Assembly: GCA_009869945.1 (NCBI GenBank)
Contig: WIXG01000039.1
Coordinates: 124,001-188,000, forward strand
Direction of reading: 5' to 3'
Length of the DNA stretch: 64,000 nt
Source of the DNA: Mesaphorura yosii
Lineage: Eukaryota; Arthropoda; Collembola; Poduromorpha; Tullbergiidae
Below the pieces are notes generated by a model. The model made no database searches. It saw only the letters and a list, made by a program, of their open reading frames with translations, and was not told where the DNA came from. Positions 24,801 through 37,871 of this stretch are shown here, in pieces. The translations under genes and the position numbers were made by a program. Every line of letters begins with the position of its first letter. Position 1 is the stretch's first letter.

Positions 24801-27800
24801 GGTAAAGAGTAGTATGGTAAGTAAATGGTCGGTCGGTCGAATCCCATAAATTTCGTATACGGCAAGGCAGTCACCAGTCAGCGCACGCATAGAACATCAG
24901 AGCACATGTGAGCCGTCGTGGACATAAATATTATTGTTGGGAGACAGAAAAGAAACCGTCCCTGTTCAAAATTTAATTCCTTCCAGCACAGCGCATCGCA
25001 GCGCGGTCCGTGGCATTTTATCAGTGTTTGCAAATAAGAAATAATACAAATGTCACCATGCAGCCATGCAGGTTGGCCCGACCCTCATCTGTCGAATCGT
25101 CGGTCGTTGATCCTAAGTTAAACTGGAGAAATACTCGTACTTCTTCTCGAAGGGTGTAATTCTGATGCTGTAATGCTTTGATATGTAGTGATGATATTAA
25201 AAGCCCAAGCCCCTTCTTTCTGGCAATGGCCTGTCCGGATGAATGTGGCTTTTAATCTTTTTACACAATCATAATCGAATTATTTCGCCAACGTTGCCGT
25301 CTTCGGAGCCAAGGCTTCTTGTGTGGCGCGGTGGTCATTTTATTAAATTACATGAGAGAGGAATTCAAACCCATAAATCTTGGGTTCAATGATCGTAGGG
25401 TGCGTGCGTACATCACCCGCAAAATATAGAGATATTTTGTGACCAGTGCAGTGTCCTGCCGCGGGTCGTTCTTTTTTCAGTTCAAAATTCATTGGACAGC
25501 CGCACCGCAGCCGTCGTCGTCGTACGACTCGGAGGGTGAGGGTGAAATTAGGAACGCATTTGAATAAATCACGACCAAGACTGACTGCAATTATTAAATT
25601 GTTTTTAAATGTTGACAAGCCATCTTGCCATTAAAATAGTCGGCCGCCGTTTCAGTCATCGTTGGCGGTCTGGGGTCGAAATCGAATTGTCGCAAAATTG
25701 AATTAAAAGGAAACAGACCGCAACCGAAAATCTGTAAAATAGCAATGCAGTTACAATGATGCGGCAATGATCATGATCATCATCACACCATCAATGCCAT
25801 TGTAAGTATCGTGATAATGTTACATTCATGAAGGTGGATTTTTACGCCTTGCCAGCGAGGCAAACGAATTGTGCACATTGAGGCTGAGAGCGTCATTACC
25901 TTCGCTAAAAATATCCGGAGCAGGAACAGAGATCTGATAAGGATTTATTGATCAATTAAAGAAGATTCTCATCTCAAAATACTCCATGCTCTTTAACTGC
26001 GAAGCAGCGCAGTGCAGTCCTCTTTGCTTTGCTGAGTTGATCTTGTGAATTTCTTCCACTTTCTTTTATCGTTCTTGTCACCTTTCCTGCAGTGCCAGCC
26101 AACAACCAACTCGTCGTCCGTTGTTTGAGCTTTCTTTTGTATTGTGATTGTTCAAATGTGTTCCACATTTCCTTTTTAATGTTTACTTCTAATTCTCGTC
26201 CCACGCGCCACGTCTATGTCTTCGTGCTGCTGCTTCTGTTCAAATACTCGTGTCGTATTATAAAAAGAAAGAAGCTGAAGCAGATACTAATCTTCTCCTT
26301 CATTTAAGATTCTCTTTCTCTCGTGTTTACAAAAGTTCTTTGTCTCTCTTCGCGAGCGAGCATTGCATTTGTACTTGAACGCAGTAATTCGTAATTGTTG
26401 GCTTAAGCTCGCGTCTCAGTGTGGCATGGCATCAGCAACCTCTCAGACATCAATTCATTATTTATACGAGCCGGGCAGAGCAGCCAACATCACGCGAACA
26501 TGTTGATCTTCGTTTCCTAAATACTCCAACTTCAGCTCCCAGATTAAGAGCAGGAGAACGTGCTACAAAAGAACTATTACCAAGTGCGTCATGTTATTAA
26601 GGTCACGATACGCTAAAGAAGAAACAAATGGCAAAGGCTAATAGAATTCGGTGAGCTCTTTAAATGATTATGATTACGTGCGGAAAAGTTTCTCAAACCC
26701 TTTAAAAGTGCACGCTACATTACACGAAGGCGAGGGATGAGAACGACACGCGAGGAGTTGCTTCCGTGACGCGCTGCGTCAGCGGGACATTTTCACTGCG
26801 AATGCGGTGATGTGACTTTCTTCTTTGCCTCAAGCGTCGTGCTATGACTGGTTTTGTTGCCCACCGACTTAGATTTTCTCGTCTTATCTTGAAAAGGCAA
26901 CAAATTTGCATTTGGAACCTATTTAAGACCATTTGCTTAGCACAGCATGGCGATACGAATTGGGTCGGGTTGATGGTTTCTTGCGTAGAATTTTTGCGAT
27001 TTCGTCGGATCATAATGCACTCTCATTTGTGGCTGACTAAATGACCATTCAGATCGGGGCATCTTCAATTTGTAGGCAATTTTCCAACTCGGTATAATTT
27101 GACGTTAGCATTTTTGCGCCTTTCGCTAAAATTTTACTTTAAGTTATATACGCAACTCGAGTTTTTTGCGCCGTGAAATGGTCTCGTGAAATTTTTGCTT
27201 GCAAGAAAATTGGAGAGAATATTCCGTCAAGAAAATGTTGGGTAAAACTATATTTCCCTCGACATTTCATGAGGTATGAAATTTTCACACTTTCAATACT
27301 CAGCTTTTCATCGTGAATCTAACCAGCCCCTTCCATATTAAAGAAACAAGTAAAAAATGTCCTGCGAACTTGATTTTGAATTTACCGAAACCGAGACGGA
27401 GTTCTGAGTTCAAGATTAGAGACGTCAATTGATAGGCTAATCTGGAATTAATTCAGTTCTTTTGAGTTACTTTGAGTTGTACTTTCGCCTTCATTGTGGT
27501 TTATCGGACATATTTTCCAAGTTCCCCGCAGTTTTCATTCCACCAGCGTGGAAAAAGGGAATGCAATTCCACGCACATCGGCGTGAAAAGAACGGTTTTT
27601 CCACTGTAAAAACTGACCATGGAATTTTCACGGTGGAAAAGTAAAGCTGCTTACTTTTAAATGAAAAACAGCGTGGAAAATGCGGACATCGTTTGCACGG
27701 TGAAAACCAAGATCTTGAACAAATCATTATTAGACGTTCTTGGACTAGTTGCATACCGGCCTTTAGACGAGATTACATGATTAGTGTTATCTATGAGGAC

Positions 27801-30738
27801 GTTTCTTCAATAATCTCTTGGAAATGATACAAGCAGTTCGTCGCCAATTACAGATTCCTAAAAAGATCGTCTCATCCAGTACAACTTTCAGATCGAAGTG
27901 ATGCAAAGTGTTGCAATAAATACTGGGTAGATGCTTTTATTTTACAACAAATTAATTATGAATAATAATTAGTAATTACATTCTAAATTGGTGCAGTGAT
28001 CGTGAAATTTGTTTCTTAAAAAACAAGCACCAAGAACAGACGAAGCACAGTACAACAGTGAGATTGAGACTCAAAAACTGAATCTTGAGAAATATTTAGT
28101 CAACCACGTAAACAAGCATTGAAGCGAAAGTGAAAGGAGCTCGGTCTTCGAACTTGTATCTCGTCTGATATACGATGCATTGCGCAGAAACCGTGTGAGG
28201 CAACATATTGCATTGAAATAACAAAAGTTATTCTTGCTTGCAACAAATTGTTATCTTTTCCCTTGAATTTTGATACTGCTGCTGCTGCTGTGCTGTGAAT
28301 ACAATGCTTAATATAAGTGCAACAACACACGAGAGTGAGGAAAATGAGGACGTGAGACGGGACGAAGACGAAATGAAAAGATGAAACTAGACGTGGGACT
28401 CTTCATTCATTCAGTCTGGCGTAAAACGTGAAATGCAAAATGAAGACGGAATCAATATTATTCCAATTTTTCGGTGAACGTGAGCGCTGAGCTGAACAGT
28501 GAAAGCGGTAGTGGGTTAGAGAAAGAGCACGAGCAAGAGCATGACAGAGTGAAAGTCTAAGATGAAGATGAGGGATGAAAACAATAGAGTTGTGCCCGGA
28601 ATAAAAATGGGCTTGTCAGTCATGACGCCGTGGCATGATATTGTTGAAGTCTAAGCATGGACATGGCCTGGGCCTGCCTGGAAGCCAACTCCAGCAATAT
28701 TATTTCTAAATTCCAGAAATCTAATATCGCACATTACATTACATGTTTAAACTTCATATACATAATACAACGTACGACGAGCATGCATTGTTTGAATTTC
28801 CGCTGTCCAAACTTACAAGTGCGTGTGCTCTCTTCTGAATTTCAGGTCAGCCTCTCAAACGAACATCGAATCCTTCTGACAAACTTGTCGCGTGAGAGTT
28901 CCGGACTCTACAAATGCGTTGTCTCTGCCGAAACCACATTCAAGACACTCTCGGATATCCAAGAAGTAAATGTCGTAGGTACGTAAGGCAGCCTGCCCTG
29001 GTTTACATTTGGCGAATACCATGACACGAAAGCACGAACATCGGTGACTTCGGTGAATGATGAATGTCTGTCCTTTCAGTAATTGGATACGAAAACCCTC
29101 GCCTGCAAGTTAACCAGCCAGAATATAATTTTGGCGACACGGTGAACGCCAACTGCAGCGTTGAGCGCACGTCGCATCCAGTTAATCTCACATGGTATAT
29201 TAATAATGTAGAAGTAAGTTGACCTATACTGCAAACAAATCACTGCACGCATTGTACTGTATCTGAAAATGTCGTTCTATGCTTCAGGTATCAAACACAC
29301 GACCAAAATCATTTTTAATCCACGACCCAGTAAATCCTGAAGTCCTCACGTCAACATCCACGTTCGCGTTCACTCTACCTGAAACCTCAGCGGTTATTCG
29401 ACTCAAATGCGCCGGACAACTGCACACCGTGTACAATGCGTCCTCAGAGATGGAGATTCGATTCAAGCAACTGAGGCGATACTCCATGATGAGCGCGAGT
29501 CTGGATACTCTGGCGAAGCGATTAAATCATACCTCAAGAGGTAAATTCGAACTCGCTCGAACTCGAACTTGGGTCCTTGCATAGTTGCAGCGAATCCAAT
29601 TTAGCTCACCAACTTTTGCAGCATGACGCATAAAAAGCGGTACAGGCAGAGCTACACTACATCAGTCATTATCATCATCATTAAAATTTTTGTTGTACCT
29701 GCAAACACGACACGACAAGATGCTAGGCGCACCAGAGAGTTCGTGAGCACATCAAAGCGAAAGAAAACTGAATTTTTCGAGCGAGCAGCGAACAAGATCA
29801 AAAGAAAACTCGGTGATTGTAAAGTGAAATCCATACCTTTATTTTGTTAACGTGCGCGGTGCGGGAGTTGTGTTGATAGGAAAATGAACATCATTCGCAG
29901 ATTTTTCTGCTACAATCAAAAAGATGGAAACTTGAGAGTGAAAGTTGGTTGTTGGTTGCGGCCAGGCTATCATTGCAATAGCATGGCACAGAAGAGGGAA
30001 AGAGAGAAAGAATTATGAAAAGAATGAACTCAACTCAACAGGGTTCAAACTCAAAGAAATAGGCGTGCTGTGCTGTAAAAAGGTAGGCAGAATATGTACA
30101 AGAACCCGGTATAAAAGTACAAGTTCATAACAACAACCGTCAACCGACCGGGTTGGAGTGTCGAGTGCGAGTTCAACTCTTTTAACTCTAACTCTGTTCG
30201 GCGAACGAACGTGTTGTCTTCATGAACGTATGTCGTGTGTCTGAGTTTCATTTCTCGTCATCATAAAATTGTTATGTGAGTCTCACGAGAGTCATTTAGT
30301 GTCTCAGAGCGAGATTTATATAAAACTTTCACTTGTACAGCTGACAACGCTCATTGCCTTGCATTGCCATTGCATAGGATAAACTCTTTTTGTGGAGAGT
30401 ATCTCTGTTGCAGTCATTGTCGCCACAAAAACTCGTACGCGCATGCACTGAAATGAAGATTTAAAAAAGACATAACAAACCCGACCTGACTCAAGCCTTG
30501 TGGGTTTTGTGTGTAGAAATTCAAAATAATAGACGGAAAAACTTAATTTTTTCAGTTTCTGCCGCCGACGCCCTTGGATTTTAGAATTGTACCCAATACA
30601 AGTTAAACGTACATTAATTTCACATATTTTAATCTGATTTCAGGTGCAGCAGCTCAGCAATCACGTCAGCAATCAACACAACGATTTATGCAGTTTCTTC
30701 TACTCTTCTTTGCACCAATCCCGAATCTATTGCTCTAA
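21880..30738 (+). CDS. Beaten-path (Beat) family immunoglobulin protein, copy B; complete, six exons
   Basis: Exons are 21880-21937, 23534-23739, 28846-28978, 29080-29213, 29288-29540 and 30644-30738 (TAA). All junctions are GT/AG with compatible phases, giving 292 aa. Exon 1 encodes a signal peptide (MFLIQIYISLHVLIWVGA). Exons 2-3 form the first immunoglobulin domain (NLTCQYD, VKWYRG, LYKCVVSAE). Exons 4-5 form the second (NANCSVE, RLKCAGQ). Sequons NLT, NLS, NLT, NAS and NHT are present. The tail ends in a hydrophobic stretch (FMQFLLLFFAPIPNLLL) right at the C-terminus, typical of a GPI-attachment signal, though this is inference. Exons 2, 3 and 4 equal copy A in length; exon 5 is 3 nt longer and the tail has diverged. 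Intron 2 is 5.1 kb against 2.3 kb in copy A. The predicted role is a secreted or anchored axon-guidance ligand for Side-family receptors. Confidence 0.92.
22914..22941 (+). repeat. Paralogous conserved non-coding block 1, copy B
   Basis: Twenty-eight bases are identical to 875-906 apart from the 4-nt insertion there. It lies in beat-like gene B intron 1, 593 bp before exon 2. Confidence 0.8.
23401..23428 (+). repeat. Paralogous conserved non-coding block 2, copy B
   Basis: It matches 1432-1460 around TAATGGA and CTAATCGAAT. It lies 106 bp before exon 2 of beat-like gene B. Confidence 0.5.
25935..25960 (+). repeat. Paralogous conserved non-coding block 3, copy B (26-bp exact match)
   Basis: It is identical to 4531-4556 over 26 bases and lies in beat-like gene B intron 2, 2.2 kb after exon 2. 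Confidence 0.85.
27547..27640. repeat. Cluster of inverted repeats with GTGGAAAA/TTTTCCAC arms
   Basis: Two hairpins lie in tandem. GCGTGGAA (27547-27554) pairs with TTCCACGC (27568-27575). TTTTCCACTGTAAAA at 27597 pairs imperfectly with the arm ending at 27640, with about 15 of 16 pairs including one G-T wobble. A further GCGTGGAAAA occurs about 30 bp on. It lies in beat-like gene B intron 2. It could be a decayed miniature transposon or a regulatory cluster. Confidence 0.6.
28276..28290. repeat. (CTG)n microsatellite
   Basis: A short uninterrupted CTG run in beat-like gene B intron 2. Confidence 0.7.
30254..30270 (+). repeat. Paralogous conserved non-coding block 4, copy B
   Basis: Seventeen bases are identical to 6459-6475, in intron 5 of beat-like gene B. 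Confidence 0.7.
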
Positions 30739-32027
30739 TTTCACTTAGCTTAGAAGATTTCTTGCTCAAACGACACGAGCAAGGCTGTCAAAGAATTTGG
30801 GCATCAGCCGACGTGATGTGCCAGTCGGCAGGACAGTGCAGGACGAGACCGAGACGACGCCAATATTTAGACGTTTAGTAACCCCTTTCCCACATTATTA
30901 GATTTCTGCACGCATGAATTGGACGTTGGACGCATGAGTGCGTACAATCTAAAATCCTTAACCCTCCTGGACAATACTCACACATACACTGGAGATATGC
31001 GATCAAAAGTCTACGTTTTACGCTCTATGCTACATGTACGCTCCTCTGATAAATGTACATATGTATAATAGCTGCTAATTAGAACCACTTGTGTTGATTT
31101 GTGTCAATAAATGGATAACTACATGGATGAATGACTTGCTGCATTTCCTCTTACACAAAGCAATCCTACACTTCAAAAGCGCAGTACAGCAAAACCCTCG
31201 AGGTTCGCAGGCCAATCGTGCTCTCATTCAAAAGTTTCCTATTCATTGTTTGAGTTTGCACTTTCCTTCTTCCTCAATTGCTTTCTAAGAGGCGCAGTAA
31301 ACGCATTACAGAATGAAGTACCAAAGTTGCGAGTTGCAAGTTGCCTCTTAATCTCTCCTTTCCCCGTCATTGACTCAACAGCCCATTGTTCTCGCTAATT
31401 TACGTGCTTTGACGTGGCATGGCGTGGCTCGACTGGGCTCTCATTCAAATAAAAATGGGCGCATAATCTGCGTGGCTCATAAGTCAAGTTGATATTATGG
31501 ATTTTATATTGCAAATGACTCGTAATGGGTGCACTATGCAAATTAGTTTGCTGTATCCAGGCTGAGTACAGAATTATAGTACAAAATGTGCTCCTTTCGG
31601 TACGGTACGACAACGACAATGGCAGCGGCTACAAGGAAATGGAATGTTGTAAGATCCTCGCGACAAAAGAAACAGGAAGCCTTAACGATGACGCAAGTAT
31701 AATTTAATGTACCGTCGCAGTTCCGTTGCACGCGCTCCACGCGATATCCATAAAATCAGCCGTTGCATTTCTTGGTCACTGCACGCACTCCACGAATTCG
31801 ACTAATTTCTTCACAAACAAAATTTGCAGGTTCAGTGGTTCAGCAGCCGTATGTGTGCTGTGCTGGCCTCCGTAAGTCTCCCCCGTTGTCGAGTCCAAAA
31901 ATCCGAATCCGTGAAGAATCCCAGTATCCAAAAACGAACGAAGGCGAAAAGCACTTTTCGCTGGTTTCTGACTTCTGACTGGTGTGACGCACACAGTAAC
32001 AGTAGCACATGACACACATTTATTGCT

Positions 32028-32085
32028 TGAATAAATTACGAGTATTCCCAGTTGACGTTAATTACATCCTTCAACATGGATTAAG
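32028..32085 (+). repeat. Paralogous conserved non-coding block 5, copy B
   Basis: It aligns with 7868-7927 at about 50 of 58 positions and contains a TTAATTAC homeodomain-like core. Confidence 0.85.
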
Positions 32086-32965
32086 TGGCCAAGAGTTATG
32101 GTAATTGCCTCTCAACGAAGGTTTTCGCTGTCTCAATGAGGAGCAGAGAACATTGTCCTTGTCCTGGTTTACTGGGATTAAAGTTTCGGCATTTCTGTCG
32201 GCCGAGATGCTGAGGAATGTTGTCCATTATTGCAGCGCCAGTTAGTGTGTTTCATTTTGCTACAGGAAAGAGGTAAAAATGTTAGTAGGTTTTATATTTC
32301 ATGGATGGTTGAAAGAAAGGTGGTTTTGCAAAACTTTGCAAAAATGCATCGTAAGTACGAAATTGAATACTTAATTGAATACTACTCGTAAGTACGAGCA
32401 CTGAATAATCGCCAAGACCTTGAACCCTCACTTTTCTAGGTTTTGATCATTCAAAATTCAAATTTCATAAGTCTAAGCCCTTCACAAATCACAATCCTTG
32501 CCCGTGAATGGCCTGCTTGTCTCTAATCTCTAATTGTAATTAAACAAAAGAGTAAACAGTCGCAGTGAATCGGTGAACCTGCCTTTAAATTATTTTATCA
32601 GCTAGACGAATCGGGCCCGAACTCACTAGAATTCAAGTTTCAAATGTCGCCGGGCTCATGAGATAAAACTGGGATATTTTTTAATGAAATCTCTCCAAAT
32701 GCCCACTCTGTAATAGTTCATGAATATTTGCGAGTTTGCGACCAGACGCTTTGCGTTGTATTCAATTTCAATTTCTTTTATTTACTCTTCGGTTTTAGTT
32801 TCATGTTTACGTCAAAAACTTTTTCGATTCAATTCAGCGCAATGAGGAAACAGGAAAACGCTAACGCTAAATACGGACAGCTTTTCAGATCAGTAGCGAG
32901 TGCAGGATAAATAAAATGAATAAAATCATGTTGGGATTGCCTGGATTATCCATTTCTGAGCTGTC

Positions 32966-32990
32966 GTGATTGACATTGTTGATTACAATT
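32966..32990 (+). repeat. Paralogous conserved non-coding block 6, copy B
   Basis: A short gapped match to 9152-9180 (GTGA-TTGACATTG, TGATTACA). Confidence 0.45.
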
Positions 32991-34151
32991 CGGAGTTGAA
33001 GGGACGTCAACATTTCAGCATGAAAGCACATCTTTTACTTTACTGCGTACAAAAATAGCCCAAAATTAGATTATTAATTACAATTTGAATTTCCTTCTGC
33101 AACTTTTCCAGTATTTCCCTGAACCTTTCCATTGCCCTGAGCTTTGCGAATTGGGAATAATTCACTCAACGTAGGAAAAAGTCCGTAAAACAACATTTGT
33201 CGCCATTCGCGTTCGCCATAAAAGTGGTGCTAATAACCAGCAGAAATGTGCTATAATTTAATGAAAGTGGCAGTAAGCACATTGCCGGAGCAGAAAAGGA
33301 GTGTCGCGAATATAATTGATACGTAACAGCAGCAACTATCGTATTTCTTAGATCGGAAGGAAATAATTGCACATAAAAGACATTTCCTTTGATCTTGCAG
33401 TTCTTTTTATTACCAACAACAATTTATTCTTGCCTTTGCAATTTCTCAGCACTTTCGGGTCCGGACGGGCGGACGGCGACTCGACGTTGTTTCAACCCAA
33501 GCAACTTGACTTGACGGCGCTCGCACGATGCATAAGCGTAATTGCGTTAGCGCCTGCCAACGCTATGAGTTCACACTCACTTTGTAAGGGCAACACAGCA
33601 CAAAGAGCAAAGTGAAAGTGAAATAGAATCAAAAATCATAATTTCATTTTATGCCTCTTTGATTCTTGAGACTTTCTTGAAGAAGCCAGCAGGCCAACGC
33701 ATCGGCAAGGCAAGGAAAATTAATTGGTTCTAAATTTCAGCAGTAAGAAGCAGTAAGAAAGATTCTTAAAATATCGCTTGAGACGGTGCTCACGGAAGCA
33801 CGGAAGCTCATGCACGTACGTTCAGAGGCTGTGCGCCCGGAATACTAAAAAGAAAGCGTCGTAGCCCCGGTCTCAGTTGCACAATATTATTATAATGTAA
33901 ATGCGCCATTGCAAGTTACTTCTGCTAATAAGATTGTGTTGTCGTTGTCGGTCGTTGTCTGTGCATTTGGCATTTCTTAGACTGGAAGTTAAGTTTAGAA
34001 ATTTGTCATTTTGGAAAATTGTTTAAAATGTTTACCCGTAAATATATTCAGACCGTGGACTACGAATGTGAATACGAATGCAAGCTGTGAGGATGGGCCA
34101 ACATTGCATTGCGTGGCAATTCATGAATGCAAAAGAAGGAACTTTTTCGGC

Positions 34152-34183
34152 TGACAGTAAATTAAAGGATAATATATGGAGCG
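34152..34183 (+). repeat. Paralogous conserved non-coding block 7, copy B
   Basis: Twenty-nine of 32 bases match 11153-11184 without gaps. Confidence 0.8.
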
Positions 34184-35084
34184 GAGGAGCACGGCACGGC
34201 GCTGAGCAGAGAACGCTGGCGAAGGAGGAGGACAAAGAAAAACTCGGCTGGTCGAACTGAGTTTAAAGGATGAGACCATACCATGCCAGGATGAATGCAC
34301 ATTGCTTGCGTTTTGTTTACATATTTGCTCCATAAAAATTGCGCAGGGCTAAACATATTAATTTTGGTGGCTTGGTCCAAAATCCTATGCTGTCCCGAGG
34401 CACAACGAGATTTCGTTTATGGAAGCGTACATTGCCTTTGCAAATCTTGGACGCAGACAAGAGTAGCCTTCTGAACATTTTTGCGTACCAGAAAAGAAAA
34501 GTACGCAGGAGGTGCAACGAGACAGAGGAAAAATTACATTTGCATTGCATTTCCCGGCAGAATCTCATAATATTTCATAGTGCTTGACTACTCGTGGTCT
34601 TTACAGCCATGGCATGCAAAACATGAAGACATTGACCACAGTTCACAAAAATAGCAAATAGAAAGCAATGGGCAGTGGTACGTCACGCATTTGTTTACCA
34701 CAGTCGAAGCCGGAGTACTGTTTAAATGGCTTGATAACGGGCTGGTGTATATTGCATGTGCGCTACTTTCTTTCAATTGAATCTTTTTCTTTCCGTATTT
34801 CCGTAACCGAATGTGTATCGCATCTCAATCATCATCACAGCAATTCCGATGCTTTACAATGTAATAACTTTACTTCAAAAAGAAGCAAGCACGAGCAAGA
34901 ACAAAGCATTTACGACATGATCGGATCGAGTTGAGTTGAGTATATGTAGAATTGCACGTGTATATTTTGTATGCAATAAAAGTAGATTTGGATTTGGACC
35001 GCGTTTCACGTTCTCCACGTTCTCGAGTAGTCGAGGCCACAGTGCACGATAAAGAAAAGTCAGAAACGATCAAGTTAAGTTCTT

Positions 35085-35105
35085 AAAACTCAGCAACTTT
35101 TTTAT
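35085..35105 (+). repeat. Paralogous conserved non-coding block 8, copy B
   Basis: It matches 12362-12381 (AAAACTCAGCAA plus T run). Confidence 0.5.
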
Positions 35106-35265
35106 GGATGTAACTTTATATTTTTTCCAATGCAGTGGCAGTCCGAGTGTACGTATACTATACGTGGAGTTGAGAAACTCCGAGTAAAACTAGAATCGCA
35201 GTACAATGCAATGTGAGGCGAGCAAAGGATAGTACGAAGGAAGAAATAAGAATGACAGAGATGCA

Positions 35266-35288
35266 TAGTAATCATTGTAAAAGTTCAA
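35266..35288 (+). repeat. Paralogous conserved non-coding block 9, copy B
   Basis: Twenty of 23 bases match 12494-12516, and the similarity trails on for about 60 bp. Confidence 0.65.
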
Positions 35289-37692
35289 ATTTGATGCAAT
35301 AAATTGTGTTGCTGTTATTTCGGAACTGGACCGAACGAGGAACGAGTGAGTACTTGTTTGCTTGCTCTCATTTTGCAAGTGTACATATTCAAACGCAGGC
35401 TCCAGTGCAAATGGCAAAGACGTTCCAGCAAAAGAGGAAATGCTCAAAGAGCTTGGCGTAAATTGCAATTACGACTGTAAATCAATAACGATCACAGATC
35501 ACACAAAGTGACTAAACTTAATTAAGGTTTAAATGCGTGAATGATTTGATTTGAGCAATTTCCTCAGTTTCTTCTATTCATTTCCTCTCCTGGTACAGTA
35601 GAGGAAGCCACAGAGTATTTACGATCACTTGCAACCTACATGATAAAGAAAAGAAAACCCTGTTAAATAAGGATTTCATAAAAGGGCTCCGGACTAAAGC
35701 GTCAAATGGAATGGACATTATGGATTGGTTCAAGAATTTACTTTTTTGTTTCTTGATTGTGCAGGACCGGGACCGGGTAGTTGTGAAATCCGATTAATAG
35801 GAAAATTGAGCAAAACCGCAATTGCAAATACCACCACCATTAATATATTCAATCACGTGTCACTGCACCCGTGCCGTCATGACATGACTCATGTACGAAT
35901 GTCTTTGACATGATTCAATAAAAGTTGAATTGCATTGAAATACGAGCACGAAACCCGTCCTTTACTCCGGAATCAAACCTCAAGCCTGGCAGCTTTGTCT
36001 GGCAATGACAGAATTCAGCACCGGAATAATGTAATGTAACGTAACGTAACTGCTTCAATTTCAATTGCAGACTGCTGCTGCAAGAGAACAATATATTGAC
36101 ATTTAATACACGCGAATGCAACATATAAACTTTAAACTGTACAGGTTTTTGCATTCTTTAACCATAGTCATTCTTTGAGACTTGTTTACTCGGTTGGTGG
36201 AATTCAAAGTCTGTACTTGAATCCTGAAAGGTAGAATTAACGAATTAAAATTTTAGGAATCTTGATATGTCATCCGTTGAATTATGAAATACCTCAACTC
36301 ATCTGACTTTGTAGCTTTCCAACAACTCAAACAAGAATTATTCCCATTCTCACCCGGCCTTTGTACCGTGCGTTATGCAAATTCCTAGTCAGCAAACTTT
36401 TCCAAGGCGGGCATTCAGGCATGCATATTTAGCATACTTGAGTGCTTGAAAACTTAATTAACATCAACAACTTTCTGGGAATTTCTTGTGCAAATCAATT
36501 TTCAGCATTTTAATTCTGATTTAATTTTTATTTGTGTATCTCCCAAAGAATCTGAATACTTTAAAAGCATTTTTCAAACTTTTGATGCTCATTCTTCTCT
36601 CGACAAACCAGATTACGACAAAGCACGGAAAAGCCACCCGCTTTCAATTTTCTTGCCGACGCGAATAACATTCTTAATCGATCCCGTAATTCGCTAATGC
36701 TTTCGTTCGCTTAAAGCTGGGACGTCTCATCAGAACTTCAAAAGAGTTGCGTTCAAAAAGATGTTAAGAATTTTAGAGACGTAGTCAAGTTTAGTTTAGC
36801 CTTTTGAGCATGTTCTTCTGAAGTTAAGAGATTTCGTGAAAACCGTCTCGAGACAAAGCGTCTTCGTCACATATTTGATATTTATATGCAACCTTTCGCG
36901 TTTCGCCAATTTATTGATTTCTCATTTATGAGCAAATAATTTTCTATTATAAGATATCTTCACTTCTGAGACTCAAATAAAAAATGCAGTGTTTTGCATT
37001 ATTTAGAATATTGCCCAAGAAGCCGCAAGATTCAAGAATCACGATTCGAGAGTGCATCGTCGTCAGCACTTCTGTGACTAATCAATACAAGACTCAATTA
37101 CTTCGTTATAGCTCAACTCCTGAACGAAACGGTGAAATACTCTTAGCCATCGCCATCGCCAACCACGCTGACTACTGATCTAATGACCGTATTAGCGAAG
37201 AAGCTTTAGTGCAAAATGGGTTAAAATGTTAAAATACTTCGTGACTGTTTGGGCTTGGCTCGAGGATTGAAATTCGAACTCGAGCTGGCTGGAGGCAGGA
37301 TTGAGAATTCTGTTAAAACTTATTCACACAGTTTTGTGGCATCGCCTGCGTGACTCCTTCCGAGAATTTTGAACTTAACTACGTTTTTTGAGGACGCACG
37401 GGCTCAAAATAATAATATTTTGCTGAAAATAGAAAAAGAAACATGATGTCGCCGCCAAGCGTCAACACCAACAACGTAATTAAAGCTGGCCTTTCTTAAT
37501 ACGGCACAACACAAGAATGGTGGAATCAAAGTCTAATCCGTTCACTTCCCAGAAGCCAAGTCCTTGATTCCGCTGCTTGTGCCTGAGTTTGTACTCTTGG
37601 AGGGCCTGGAAGTTTAAAATAACCTCATTCTTGTTGAAGGAACAAGGCATCCGCACGGACATGCATTTTAAGCAGAATTTTAGACATTCGGG

Positions 37693-37700
37693 ATAAATAT
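37693..37700 (+). promoter_or_regulatory. TATA-like box of the small secreted-protein gene
   Basis: ATAAATAT lies 172-179 bp before the start codon, within a plausible range for a start site near 37725 and a 5'UTR of about 150 nt. Confidence 0.35.
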
Positions 37701-37871
37701 AGCCAAGGGGAGGAATGCAAGCTGAAGAAGCTGTTTGATAAAAAATCAGAACTTTCTCAACCGCAAAGTGTTGATTTTAAGTTCGTATTGTTTCACAATT
37801 CGTTGGTGTCACATCGTCAACTCGTGAGCATTTCCCTAATTTCCTCGTCCTTAACCAGTAAAATCAATCAA

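Larger units (their letters stand above)
30739..37871. other. Intergenic region between beat-like gene B and the small secreted-protein gene
   Basis: No supportable gene was seen. A possible beat-like gene B poly(A) signal is the AATAAA near 31106. Blocks 5-9 of the beat-like duplication occur between 32028 and 35288. From about 35.3 to 37.7 kb nothing notable was found. Confidence 0.6.
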
